Shown one piece after another: positions 11,201 to 23,800 of a DNA stretch of 64,000 bases (position 1 is its first letter; each line of letters starts with the position of its first letter). Below the pieces are notes generated by a model, which saw nothing but the letters and a program-made list of their open reading frames with translations, ran no database searches and had not been told where the DNA came from. A program made the position numbers and the translations under genes. This DNA comes from Agelaius tricolor (Eukaryota > Chordata > Aves > Passeriformes > Icteridae). Location of the stretch: positions 105,037,881-105,101,880 of the forward strand of contig JALJCS010000001.1 of assembly GCA_023055355.1 (NCBI GenBank). The letters are read 5' to 3'.

Positions 11201-14200
11201 TGGTGACAGAAGCAGGCATGATGTTGAAACCTATCCTCTGAGTTAAAGTTGACTGTGGTGTGAAAATAAAAAAAAAAAAAAATTATGAAAACCAGAACCT
11301 TATACATAGAATATGCAAAGCAAAATTCTGTCCTTGGCCTTGTGTTGTCTTATGATTTAGAGATAACAGTGAAGACAGTGACTAGGGGACCGATGTACTA
11401 AAAAAAACCCTTAGGGTTTTTTTTCCTTTAGCCAAGCAAACAGAGATAGTTTGAAATGGCAATCTCTTGTACTACATGAAATAAATATTACAAATGGAAA
11501 GGAAAGAGCAAACTGATTACCTTAATATTAAGAGCATCAAGAGGAATTTATAAGTATCTTTGCGTGTTCAGTACCCAGTCCTGCACAGGGCATGTTAATT
11601 CTTGTCACAGAATTTGAAATTCATTTAATCAGAACAGAGCCTTTGAGATGTTTCACACCTGCAAGTGCATCAAGTGGCTAAATTTTACAGTCATTCTCTA
11701 TGATATGACCTACATATCTCATTATAACACCGTGTTCACTACAGGTGCTTCCTACAAGAACATTTGCATGAATAAAAACATGATTACTCTCATATATAGT
11801 GAATGTTAAAAAGTGTGCTACATATAGATGTAATATCCATCAGGGGTTTTCATTTATTTTTATTCTTAATTCAGGTTAATATTTAATATCAATGGTTAAA
11901 GGACACTTTAACATTTCCACTTTTACATATTCCCTTTTTTTAAGGATGAGTTGATGGTATCTTATGTATAAGCAAAATACTTTCATTAAAAAGGAAAAAA
12001 ATTCTGTAGATAGATGAAAACCGGTTTTAAAAAACCTCTTTTATTTTTGAAACCTCTATCTACCTAAATGCTTTGGAGTGTTAACCATTTCTGAATGCTT
12101 AATGTTGACTGCTTTAATGATGATTGTTCAGTACCCATACAAATGTTTTGGCACCAAGTAATATCTTGTTTGTTTTTGTGAATATAATCTGAAGGCTGCC
12201 ACAACATCTAATAAAACTGTTTTCACTTTGAGAGGCATATAGACAGGAATAAAGGGCTGTTAAAACACATAGCATCCAAAAAGAAATTCACCACAGCCAG
12301 TAACGAACATACACGTCCTTTATTCAACTTCTGATAAGTTTTTTGTGCTGCTTATAAAAGTGTGATTCAATGCCTTTCACGTATGTTGTAGTATATAGGA
12401 ACATTTCAAGACGAATGTACTATAACTCGTCTTAATGCTGATACATCTTCCTTAAAAATTCTCCAAAAAATAACTCAGAAGAAAGTAGAGCAGATCAAAG
12501 TGTTGAGATCTGTGTATATATGCACATCAGGACTTTAACACTTTCAAATCCTCCATGCTTCTAGTGAAGAAAACTAGTGCTCTCTCCAAGGTCACCAGTG
12601 CCATTTTTAGGGCTAATCAGCAAGGTTTTAGTGAAAAACCTTTGTCCTCCTAGTGACTCAGGTTCAAGTCAATCCACCCTCTCCATTTAAGCATTATGCC
12701 AGTGATGCAAGACTCCACCCAAATAAATCTGAAGTCAGACAACAAAGTATATATGGCATTGAGGATTTTTTTTTCACAGCAAACAATTTTACACACACAT
12801 GTGTGCATGTAAGTGCATCTTCATTTAGATATGTGCACATATATCTATATATTAAACAAAATTATATGCTTCTTACATGTGTTAATATTTAAGATGTTCT
12901 CACAGTAAATGGAAGCAACATCAGCTATTAGTTATTCAGCAATTGAGATTAATGCAGTGTTCTTCTACATTTGGAATAGAGAAGTATAATAATTAGATAG
13001 GTGGGAGATTCAGGAATCTCCAGAATGTAGACTAACTACTTGGTGTAGTATACAGAAATTGGATGTAATTGTACTCATATATGCTTATCTGTTTGTTTTC
13101 TTTCCAGTGAGGCAAAGACACTGCAGTCCCCAAAGGATTTTTTTTCCCTGGTATGTTCAACTATTTTTAGCATTCCTCAGCAGTGCACCAAAAAGGAGAA
13201 TTATTTTATCTCTGTGGGGGCCCATGAATTTCATGCAATGTGGGCTTCTGTGAACAGAGTTCAAAATGTATTAGAAAAAACAGGTTAATTTTTACAGTAA
13301 GAGGTTGAAATGTTGAACTGCCCTACTGTGGCAGTGTGAAGTATCCCACAGATAACGGTGGGGGATCAAACTCCTAAGAGCTACACAGAATATAATACTA
13401 TTTACTGTTTTAATTGTAGGCAAGAACTCTATTCCTTTTCTGGAATTTGTAGTTCCCTTTAAAGTAGAAATAGGGTAATACTTCAAAATCTGCTTAACAT
13501 ATTTAATATCCTTAATTTGATGTTTTTACTTTCAGATTTGTTTGTATTCAAAATAGCAGTAATTGGCAGCTGAAGTTGAATCATAGCATCTGGGTTCTAG
13601 TCTATTCATGACATCAGTATATTTTTACTGCTTGTAAACATGCCCTCAGATCATCACAAAATGTCACAGAATTTGAATAACTAGAAAAAGCAGAGAGAAT
13701 TTATGCTGCCATTGCTCCAAACACTAAATGCAGCATGTGCTGATGGGGATTGAGTTAGAGACACACTGGCCCAGAGGAAAGGCAAGAGCAGGACTTCTTA
13801 GAGTGCTCTTCCTCCTCTTCCACCTTCTCTCTGAAATTCATACTAGTAAAGAGGAAAAGAAAAAAGACTTTGTACTTACAACTGGTATGTAGACTGAGAA
13901 GGAAAAAGATGGTTTTAGTCTCAGAAAGGGGAAGACCCCATTCAGAAAATTGGAAGGAACTCTTTCCGCTGTCTTCAGAGGATTTTACTGAATACTACAG
14001 GTTTACTACAAGCTTCTGTCAACTGTTCAGTTACTTTGACAATGAATGACATTTAATCCTGTGCGGGTCATACCCTGGGGACTGAAAGATACTATTCTTA
14101 GTGCAGACAAATAAACTTATTGCTTTGGGGCTGTAGGCACTTCTCCCCCAGTATCCTTTTTCAATTTATGAAGAACATTTGCATTGTAAACCTTGAGGCA

Positions 14201-15052
14201 AATACATACATCTGTTCAGACCTACACAAGTACTCAGCAGAGGTCCTGGCTGGCAATTTAAAAGGGAGCCAGGAAAGCCAGCAACCCCATAGGTCATGGA
14301 GTCCAAATTCCTTGATGGAAAGAGGCAAAGTCCTAACACCACAGTATTCTGATACTTCAGGCCAGAGCAAAGTCCTTGGGACATCAAAATGTGCAATTAC
14401 AACCTGGTTTCCAGCAGGCAAGAAGGCAGTGACAAATATTACACATGTAATGACTACTTTGTATGCTGGCAAAATGCAGGATGTATTTATAACTAAATGA
14501 GACATTTGATTCTGAAGTGTCTTGAAAAACTGAAAAATTCTTTCTTACTTGGTCAAATATTAGTGGGAGGGTTTTTTTTTGAAACTCCATTAGGACTCAT
14601 AATCAGTGTATACTTCCACAGTGTTCTCTTGGTTCTGACTTTTACAGGTGGATGTAATTTGGTGATAGCCATGAAGAGTCTCAAAAAGACTTCTGAAAAC
14701 TGACTAGATACCCCAAAATGTGAAAACTCAAAATGCTAAAAGGTTAGTCTTTGGGAAACACTATCAAAGTGTTTCCTAAAGGATATGATATGGTGCAAAA
14801 TAAGCAAAATTCCTGTCTGAATAAGTATAAGATTTAAGATCAAATTGTTGTAGCCAGATCTCATCTGGGAAGGGAAGCCTATATTGGTAAACTGTCTAAA
14901 TTTGCAGGTCTCTTCATTATGGTATAAACAGAGCACTAGAGACCATGGCCTAGAACTCCAAGTATCATACAAGAGCCTGAAATTTTCCTTTGTACCTGAA
15001 ATTTCCCCTTGTAGTGCTTGTTTCTATATTTGGAACACTGCAAGTTATTAGA
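8271..15052. other. Unique non-coding sequence, no gene seen
   Basis: Short open frames only, none framed by good splice sites. A somewhat GC-richer patch at about 8500-9030 carries overlapping open frames on both strands but no recognisable protein. A short alternating purine-pyrimidine stretch (ACACACACATGTGTGCATGT, 12791-12810) and an A-run at about 11268-11281 are the main low-complexity items. The frame of 126 codons at 14120-14500 (+) has an overlapping 114-codon frame on the other strand and no family resemblance, so neither is called. Confidence 0.5.

Positions 15053-15129
<77 letters not shown>
15053..15129 (+). repeat. Perfect AAT trinucleotide microsatellite
   Basis: An uninterrupted AAT/ATT run of 77 bp, between 25 and 26 units, with no interruption visible. 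Perfect arrays of this length usually vary in length between individuals. On the minus strand the run reads as a stretch of isoleucine codons, which explains the spurious poly-isoleucine frame there. Confidence 0.98.
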
Positions 15130-15130
<1 letters not shown>

Positions 15131-16617
15131 CATTTTATATAAAGATCTATGGTAGGTCACTCTTAGAAACCTTTATGAAATATCATACTTCTATCTGCAA
15201 CTGGGTACTTAAGAGAAGGAGACATAGTAGTCATTGCCAGTAATTCCTTAAAAAAATACAATCTCCTTTAAAAGATATTTTGAAATAAAGGTGTGTAAAA
15301 ATATACTTATAAAACCATCAACATTTTCCATCTCCATTTCTTACCTAGAATACATGTTATCATGCTGAAGGGAATCAGCTCCTATGACCTGGGGTTTTGA
15401 TTGTATTCCCTCTCTAATTATTCGTGGAAAGGATGCTCACTAGGAAAGGTAGTCAATGATTAATTTTAGTGTAGTTTCCTTCATTCAATGAAAATCTGGT
15501 TAAGTTGTCCCTAAAGGAGTATTTTAAAAAATATTTGTAAAAAAAAGCATCTTTTGGACTTGGAACTCGTCATCATTTTCACAAAACCATCAGGAGCTGT
15601 TAATATATTGATGAACATGTGGTGACAACATTAGCTATAAAATCCCTTTGCAATTTGCTGGGAAAAAAGAGATCTCCAGATTCAAGTAAAACTTATTGCT
15701 TTTCTATCCCAGCATGAGGAATTCCTGATTCCCCACTTGTCTGCTGTGTTTAAATATTATAACTCAAATATGCTTACATAAAAGCTTATTGATTGGAAGA
15801 ATCACTTGCTTTTTGTGCATTAGTTAACCAGGCTGCTGTTTTGAAATCTGTCCAGGAACCCACAGTGGAACCTTTCCTAATCCATCTGTTTAAGTCTCAA
15901 ATGGTTTCACTGCTCCAGTCACTTACCAGCACTGCTGGAATGTTAGTGCTTTATGATTAAAGGATATTGTTGTTCTTTTCATCCATCATCCTGGACTTTG
16001 CTATTAATAATACAGTCCTTTCTTACTTTCTTTTTTCCTTTTTTTCCTTTTCTTTGCTGTTTCCTTAAAAAGCTGCTTAGATTTGCTGTTGTTCTCTGTT
16101 TTCCCTTATTCAGATCAGTCATTTAGAGCAATGAAGGTAGATGGACAAAAAAATAAATTGCATCAGTTCTTTCTGGAAAATATGCACTGCCTTGCAGTAT
16201 TTGAAAAATGAATGGGGGAAAGACAAAAGAAAATTAAGCTAAATGTGAGAGAGGAAAAGATGGAATTGTAATTGGAGACATCAAACTATATGGAACACTC
16301 TGTGACTCCAGAAACATGTATGAATTATTGCTTCCTACTCATAGTAATGTCTAAATGCATTTTTTTCAGCATGTGCTTGTGATTAAATTCTATTATTGGG
16401 AAAAATCTGAGATTTAATTTCTATTCAGGTATACTATAGTATGTGAAAAAGAGCCCATTGTACTTCTCTAAAATAGCTAAGCTGTATTTGGATCTACCTG
16501 TTGATCAGTGACATTTCAAAGAAAATGAGGAATCTTCTTGGTTTTTCTATCTCTCTCCAAAGTAAACGGGACTTAAATTAAGAAAACAATAAGGATTTCA
16601 TTTTTTTTCCTTTATAG
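15130..16617. other. Non-coding sequence before the candidate exon
   Basis: No gene seen. Pyrimidine-rich stretches occur at about 16020-16060 and 16598-16613. The second is the likely 3' splice-site tract of the exon-like segment that begins at 16618. If that exon is real, this region is intron. Confidence 0.4.
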
Positions 16618-16798
16618 GTGGATAGGAGTCATGGATGTTAAAGGAGACATTAACCAGGCTGTTGTGAAAGATCTGATACCAGCTGTGGTCAAAGGGGACG
16701 AGTGTCATCCTGAGAGTGCTCCTCCCTGGGACAGGAAGCTGACGGAGCGAAGCCCTGAGAACGCCGCGACGCTTCATATTCCATCTGCAGACCTATAA
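16618..16798 (+). CDS. Candidate terminal coding exon (or 55-codon small ORF), protein unidentified
   Basis: Best coding candidate in the window. A tract of eight T, then CCTTTATAG, forms a strong 3' splice site ending at 16617. If spliced there, one base completes a split codon and 59 codons follow without interruption from 16619 to a TAA at 16796-16798. The frame begins WIGVMDVKGDINQ and ends LHIPSADL; the middle is hydrophilic, with VVKDLIPAVVKGDE and an APPWDRKLTERSPE stretch. GC content is clearly above its flanks, and by my count there are seven CpGs in 181 bp while the neighbourhood is CpG-poor. Read alone, an ATG at 16631 with G at -3 and G at +4 would give a 55-residue peptide. I do not recognise the family and no upstream partner exon was found, so a single-exon small ORF, a non-coding RNA exon or a chance frame remain possible. 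Confidence 0.5.
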
Positions 16799-19700
16799 AG
16801 AGATGAAAAATGAGCCCTGTCCAAAGCTCTTACCTCAGCACCCAGTGGCAAAAAGAAAATGTGAGCTCGGGACCAGGTCTCTTTGAAGCTGATTTTTTCT
16901 TTTTTTTTTTTTAAACACTCCAACAGGCCTCTGGTGGTTACAGGTATTGATCGTCAGAAAGTAATCTGTTCAGGTTTGGGGGCATGCCAGACCGAATCCT
17001 GGAGTACATTCCTTCCTCTCCAAGGACACGTTGAGCTTTTTACTGTCCACACTGGCATCCTTGTCAGCTGTCTGCCTTCTTTGTCTTTACGGCTTTCCCT
17101 GTTTGTGGAAAGCATATAATTAAACCTCCCTTATACAAATATTATACATTGCTACTCTTGAATTTTCTGCCAGTGCTGAAGGTTTTTTTTACTCCATTTT
17201 TTAACCCTCATTTTTCTTCTATAATCATTATTTGATTCCCTCTGGCTGCCTGCTACTTATTTGTAGTAGTACCATTCATCCATTGAGACTTTTCCATCTG
17301 TCACACAGTTTTGCTTTCTCTCCCCAGAAGCTTTCTTCTCCTACTGTGCCATGCTTGATTCTTTTGGTTTAGTTGCATGTTTGTATGCTCTTTTTAGTAT
17401 TTTAAAAAATGCTTCAGTATTCAGAAAAAATACAACAAGAAGAGGAACAAAACCCCAACATAGTAAAGAGCAGCTCAAATCCAACACCGTGCACAGAAAC
17501 AGGATGAGGAGACAGATTCCTGGTGAATTAAGGAATGAACACATATAGCCAGGGCAGAACTAGTGGCCAGACCTTGCTCTCTCTGAATTGTTTTCATTGC
17601 CTTCAAAATCTTTCCAATTTTGTGCTAGATAAACAGGTGATGTCAGGAAATGTTGCATTCCCTCTGCTGCACTGACTCCCTTTGGTGTATTCATTATGAA
17701 GACTATCTGAGGAAAGCCAAACATACTGAGATACAATACTGTGATTTCCCACACCATGCCATTCTTTAAGAAAAGAATGTTTTAAAGTGTCAGTCCCTTA
17801 TTAAAACAAGATCATGGTCATATCCTACATTTAAAATTAAATGAGCAATTTTTTGTTTGCAGAGGTTAGATATCAAAGAAATGCAGCACTTGTTAGTGCT
17901 TCCCAGGTGAGATGCAGGAAGGGCTAAAGCCAGTAGCATAACCCTTCAGAATTATTGTTTTTTCTCTGTGTATGTTCAACCCCTATTAAAGCAAATCTTA
18001 GTTTTTGATGTGAGCAAGAATAGGAAATTTAACAGCAGCTCTACAGATCACTTGGGATTGAATCAAATCTCAAATCTTTAGTCTTGGAGAGCTCACAAAA
18101 TTACCTGCTTCCGATAATACATTTTTAATATCTCTTTATTAATTTTCTCTTCTTTTCCTCTTATGCATCTCATTTTATCTTCTTATGTTCTTGTTTCAAA
18201 AGTTCCTGCAAGTTTATCATTATTATTAGGATTAGTAAAAAGTATGTGTTTTGTTTTCAAAAATCTTTTTTTCAGTAGAACTGCTTCCACTGTTTATAAA
18301 ATTGCATCTCTGGCTGTATAAAAGTGCTGTTAGTCTCCAAGCAAACACAAAAGCTGTGAGTGTATCCTTGTGTGAATGGCAATCCCCAGAAAGTTTCCTT
18401 TCCTACCAGCTACTTCACTTCACAGTTCTTAGAATGAAGGGGGTGGAAAAAAAAATCAGAATGTTCAGTATGTACTTGTATGGGCAAATGCCTGAAAATG
18501 TAGATGTTTTACAAAAATCCTATTCATTAAGTGTTTTCATGTGAAAGTAAGAGTCATTCAGATCCAGCTTTTACTTTACCTGAAGCTTAAGGTGCTTTGC
18601 AAAGGAAAAAAAATTTTTCCTTTTCTGGAATAAGTTATGAAAATAAAATTTAAGAAAATGAGTGAGAAGGCAAAAGAGGAAAGAATGTGTGAGAGACAAA
18701 CAGCACCTGCAGTCCCTCCTGACCATTGAAAACTTTTCTGTGTTTCTTCCCAAGAATAAATTATTAAAAATAAGAAGGGTGAAGGCATTTTATTTGCATT
18801 TGTGTGTGTAATCACAAATTTGATGGTCCCACTGCATGATCAATGTACACCTGTATCATTCAAGTCTGTCCTGCCTGCTCTGGAAGACCCTCAGTGGGTG
18901 AAATTTCACTGCTGCACAGGGAACCTAGTCCAGAGCTTTATTAAAATCAGAAACTTAAGTCTATTCTTTTTTTTTTTTTGTACCCAGAACGGATTAAGCA
19001 AATATATAATTATCTTCTACACTGTAGTCATTGTTCAAATGCCTCCTTCCATTTTCTTTGGCTTAAGGTTAAACAGGTGCAGTTCCTTTGGGCTTTCCTC
19101 ACAGGCCTCATGATTTATATTTGACTCCAGCTGATCCACTTCTGTCCAACATGAGGGCTCAGAGGAACGTGCAAACCTTCATATGACACTTCCTGGGCTG
19201 CACAGATAGATTATTTCATCTGCCTTGCAGATGTTGGTAGGTTTTTTTCATGTAGCCTCATCACATTCTTTGAGTCTTTTTTGAGGTTATTAAATTTCTA
19301 TTCATTTGTTTGTGTATACGGCAAAATGAAGTAAATTTGGGTGGCAGTATGATGAAAGAAGAAGGGACCTTATAGCCATGAAAACCAACCCAGTTGGTGG
19401 ATGTGGTACACCAAACAAATAGCCTGCATGGTCTTCTGAGTTAGTTTTGGTTAGTCCTGTGAGGAGCAGGGAGCTGGATTCTGTGATCCTTACACAGGTC
19501 TGTTCCAAGTCAAGATACTCTGTTCTGTTCTGAGGACACATGAGGGGATGCTAACACCAGTGGGAATCTTTACATGTGTGGGAGCACAGTCTCAAAACCT
19601 CACAGAGCCAGGAGCTTGATGTGACTGGCTTGCTATTGGCCCTGTTCTGAAAGTGTTTTATTCCCATATGTGTAAACTTAATGAAATGGAGAGGACAAAG

Positions 19701-20755
19701 AAGAAGAGAGGGATTGTTGCTTAGCCTAGGGAATCTGTAGCACATGATGAAGGAATTTCACTATGCACTGGGCTTCTATAGTCTTGGCAAGAATAGAAAA
19801 AAAAACTGCACCCAAATAGCTGAACAATTTTAATTTTTTTAAAAAATACAATATTTAACAATACTAAATCTACACCAGTGTCAAAAACTGACCCAAGTGA
19901 TGAAAGTAGTCTTCAAGGAGAAGTCTGGACACAAGAAGGACTGTATGTACCTTCAAGTGTATGATCAAGTAGGCTGTTTTTCATGTGAGGCAGATATTTC
20001 TGAGTTACTATTTTTCAGTAGGATTGTCTACAATCCTCTGTGTACAGCGCTAATCTGAAAATCTAGTTCTGTCTTTGTGGCCAATACTTTTTGTCTTTTT
20101 CTTTTGCAATGAACTGGAGTGGCTCTCCCCATTAACTGAAGATTTTCTTTTAAAAGCTACTGGGGATTTTTTTCCCTTCTTTCCTGCCTCGTGCCATCAC
20201 TTTAAGATTTCAGAGTCATAGACCAGAGTGCTTGTGTTAAATGAATATATTTGACAGGAGTTAAGTCTTTTGGGCATTGCAATAGGTTTTCCTCATCTTG
20301 GCATGTGAAGACTGAGAGTGTTCTTTGACACCAGCAGCAGAGGATGTGAGCACAGCAACTTTCAGGGCATCAGAAGTGTCAGCATAAGGAAAAATCAGCA
20401 AAAGTAGAGAGTGTTGAGGTAATTTTCCCACACCGTGCCATGAATTTAGCCAACTGGTGCTCCTGTGAATTCTGGGCTGACAGAGTTTCCTTCTTTGTTG
20501 CTAAATATCACATAAAGTGTTCTGTCAGCATCAAGACTTGTTCACTCCCCTTATGTAGTAAAATAAAAATATAATCCTTATGCCCATGTTTGAAATTTGA
20601 GCATAAGTTAAAAAAAAAAAAAGAATAAACCTTTCCAACAGGCCAAAACTGCATTTTGGAGGTTCATTTTTCAGAACATCATGTAGTCAATGCTGTCGAG
20701 AAGAGCTGAAGGCGAAAGATATGTAGGGCACAAGTACTAAAAATTGAAAATCTTA
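16799..20755. other. Possible 3' UTR, then non-coding sequence
   Basis: If the exon ending at 16798 is terminal, its 3' untranslated region starts here. A possible polyadenylation signal (ATTAAA, about 17119-17124) is the nearest; further AATAAA motifs occur later, as expected by chance in AT-rich DNA. A T-run is present at 18966-18979. No other gene was seen. Confidence 0.35.
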
Positions 20756-20820
20756 CTCCCATTAAAATGCATGGGATTTCTGCCAGTTGCCATAGACATC
20801 AGTGGCAGCAACATCCTGCT
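20756..20820. repeat. Ancient amniote interspersed repeat remnant (family unresolved)
   Basis: The segment carries TCCCATTAAAATGCATGGGA, then TTTCTGCC, and GACATCAGTGGCAGCA. This resembles the CCCATTGACTTCAATGGGAG-type core of an old repeat found across turtles, crocodilians and birds. The remnant is short and degenerate, so the call is tentative. Confidence 0.4.
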
Positions 20821-23800
20821 ATTTTTTTTCTGTTTTTACTTTCTGCTTTCCTCATCTTTTTATTTATTTTTGAATCCTGAGAAAATGACATAAAACACAC
20901 GTTGCTGGAATGGTTTCCAGGGCGTGTATCAGAGATTTACTAATGTTATTAGGATTAAAAACTATTTAGCTATGTTCCAAATTTCATAGCAATGATTACA
21001 ACCTATGGTCAGGAGGAATTAAACAGGTTAGGGACATCTGATCTCATGAGTACTGATAAATATGGTTATGGGTCTGAGTTTTGCTGCACCCAGCTGGGAT
21101 TTAGCTAAGGTACTTAAAGGGAAAAGTGAAAGGCTGAGCTTTCTTTCTGTGTGGCACAAACATCAGATGAGAAAGTGAAAGCTCTGAATCACCAGAGAGC
21201 TTTCCATTTTAGCATGGTTTTGAAAAGGAAGATTTCTGCACCTGAAGAGTTTTGCATATATGTATTACTGACAAAGTATGACTGCACATTTGTTTGCACA
21301 GTATAATTTCTTCTGTTTTTCTTGTTCCATTTTAAATTTCTAACCTCTTTAGTAGTGGTATTTTGCATGTAATCTGGATCTAATATCATTGCTCTAATAT
21401 GTGCCATGATCTTGAAATGAAGTAATCCACTGTAAAAAAGGGCTGCAAAAGTTGGTCTTTGAAGGAATTTCCTCTCCTTTCCACATCTCATAAATGTCTC
21501 CAAGCCAGAATTCCTGCTGCTTCTTTTCCTGCTTCAGCAGCTGAGATTCTTAGAGAGGTTGTCCTGCATCCTCCATCCCACCACTGCTTGTGGCACGGAT
21601 TGATGCCCAGAAGTTTCCTCTCTGTCAGGACTTGTCACTGCCACTTGCTAAGAGCAAAATGTGTGGACTAGGCTTAGGAATCCAGATATTGGCAATAACC
21701 TGGCTGCCTTCCTTGGGAACTTCTGAGTGGCTATTTCTATAAATATATCTCCATTTCTTTAGGACTTCACTCAGGAAAAGTATTGACTGAAAAGTGTCAA
21801 GTAACACAAGGACCTTGACTGTACTCAAAGCAGTAAAGGTTCAGAGTTGGGAATAACTATGTCCAGGATGGAAAGAAGCCTCTTAGTGTATTTTTCTCAG
21901 GTGTCTGACAATTCCCTAGATATCAATATTTGAGACTTCATTTATCAAAATGAAGAATGTCTTCCTATAACAACAGAGGGATCCTGAGTTTCCCCTTTCA
22001 CTCCTCTCCCTGTCAGTGCTGTTCTGCAACTCTCATATAAATGGATTCATTTAAACTCAAAGTATTAAATAGGTTCTTTCCCTTTAGGTGTTAGTATTTT
22101 TATGTTAAAAAACACACTTTAAAATGTCTTCTTGTCCTTTTGACCTCTAATAAAAATGTAATGATTTTTTTCTCAGCATTTTCAGTTAAAAATATGAAGT
22201 CAAATGGATTATATGTGAATTAAGAAAAAACAAGAAACTTAGGTAATGTATTCCTGAAAATTTAATTTCCTAAAAGAACAATATTTTTCTATACCTCATA
22301 AATATTATACAGGATCAACCCTTGAAAGTAAATAAAATGTAATTACTATTGATGCTTTATATGATATTCGGTATCTTTAAATGATAATCCAGGTTTAAAT
22401 CTTTGTATAAACTGAAGTAGTCTGAGTAATTTCATCTCAATTAGTGTGCCTTTTGTTTGTGTAAAAAACTATGCTGATTTTTTAAAAGAAAGTTAAATAC
22501 ATAAGTTATAGCTGCAAGAACACGAATTTAAGGATAATTAACACAGCCCTTAACACAGCTTCTCAATTTTTTTTGTATGGAAACGTCAGCAGAGAAGACA
22601 GCAGAGATCAGTTTGGAAGGGTGGGTTACTATAGAATGTGTGGAAAACCACAAACCATGTTGCGGTCTTTGTCATGGCAAATAGTTGGTACCACTTCTAG
22701 CAAAATAAAAGGATACCTTAAGCTGCTTCTCTGCTTGCAGTGTAATCAGTTTTGAGTCAGGATTTTCAGTTTAGGGCAAGAAATTACTCAACCATGTCCC
22801 CCTCCAACCTCCACCGCATCCCCCTCCCTCCCCTGCTTTTTTTTTGTCACTGATAAAACTGTAACTAGGTTTTCTGAGAAAGTACATCATCCAGTGCTTC
22901 CCCACGTCTTTCCTTGAACTACTTCTTTTGTCTGTCTCCATTACACCCGTGTGCAGTGACACAATGTTTCTGCACAGTGGGAGCTTGCAATCTCTGAAGA
23001 GGCTTTCCAGCATTGCTTTTTAGACTGAAATCATTACAATCTTCAATAGGTACTTGGATTTGAAAAACTAGCACATTATTATTCTCTGGACTGTCTGGAT
23101 GTAAAAAGAGGCTATTTTCTTGCTTCCTTTTATTTATTTATGTCCCTGGGTACACATTGCCCTTACACCTAACTTTAGTTTGTTTGGATCGCAATCGGAG
23201 CTGCAATTCAGATGTCTTGTGCTGTTTGTGTTTTTCTTTCATGTAACGTTTTACATTATAAATGAGAACTCTGTCAGAGAGATTTATATTTTGGTTCTAC
23301 TTAATGCTTTCGAGTTGCACATCCTTTTTTGTATGTGTAATTATCATAGTTATTATTATCACTAACACGGTGCAGCATATTGTAGGGTATGTTACAATAA
23401 ATGTTATGATGTGTAGTGTAACAGATGTTTGTTAATATGTCTATGATTTTTAAATGCCAACAAGTTGCATAGCTTCAGAGGACCTTCAAGTTATCTCATC
23501 AGATATCCTCTAAACCACAAGCTGCATCTGTTGTACCAGTAAAACATTATCCTGAGCCCAGGGACTTTGGTTAGGTTAATTTCTCATGGGACACAACAGT
23601 TGTTTCCTCTAGCAAGAGGAGGAGAGATCAGGATTCTAGCAGAACCTGAGGACTGTGTTGTGGCTGGAAATGGATTAGGAAAGGCTTGCCCACCTGATTC
23701 TGGCTATACTCTGTGGCCCTTTCTGCAGAAAAAAGACTCCAGACTCCTCCTGAAGTCCTGCTGAATTCACCAGAAAGGCAACTCCTCTCTAACCCTAAGC

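Noticed and set aside
14120..14505. Overlapping long frames on both strands (126 and 114 codons)
   Set aside because: Opposed frames over the same bases with no recognisable product; probably local stop depletion.
14936..15160. Minus-strand frame with a poly-isoleucine run
   Set aside because: It is the AAT microsatellite read as codons, not a protein.
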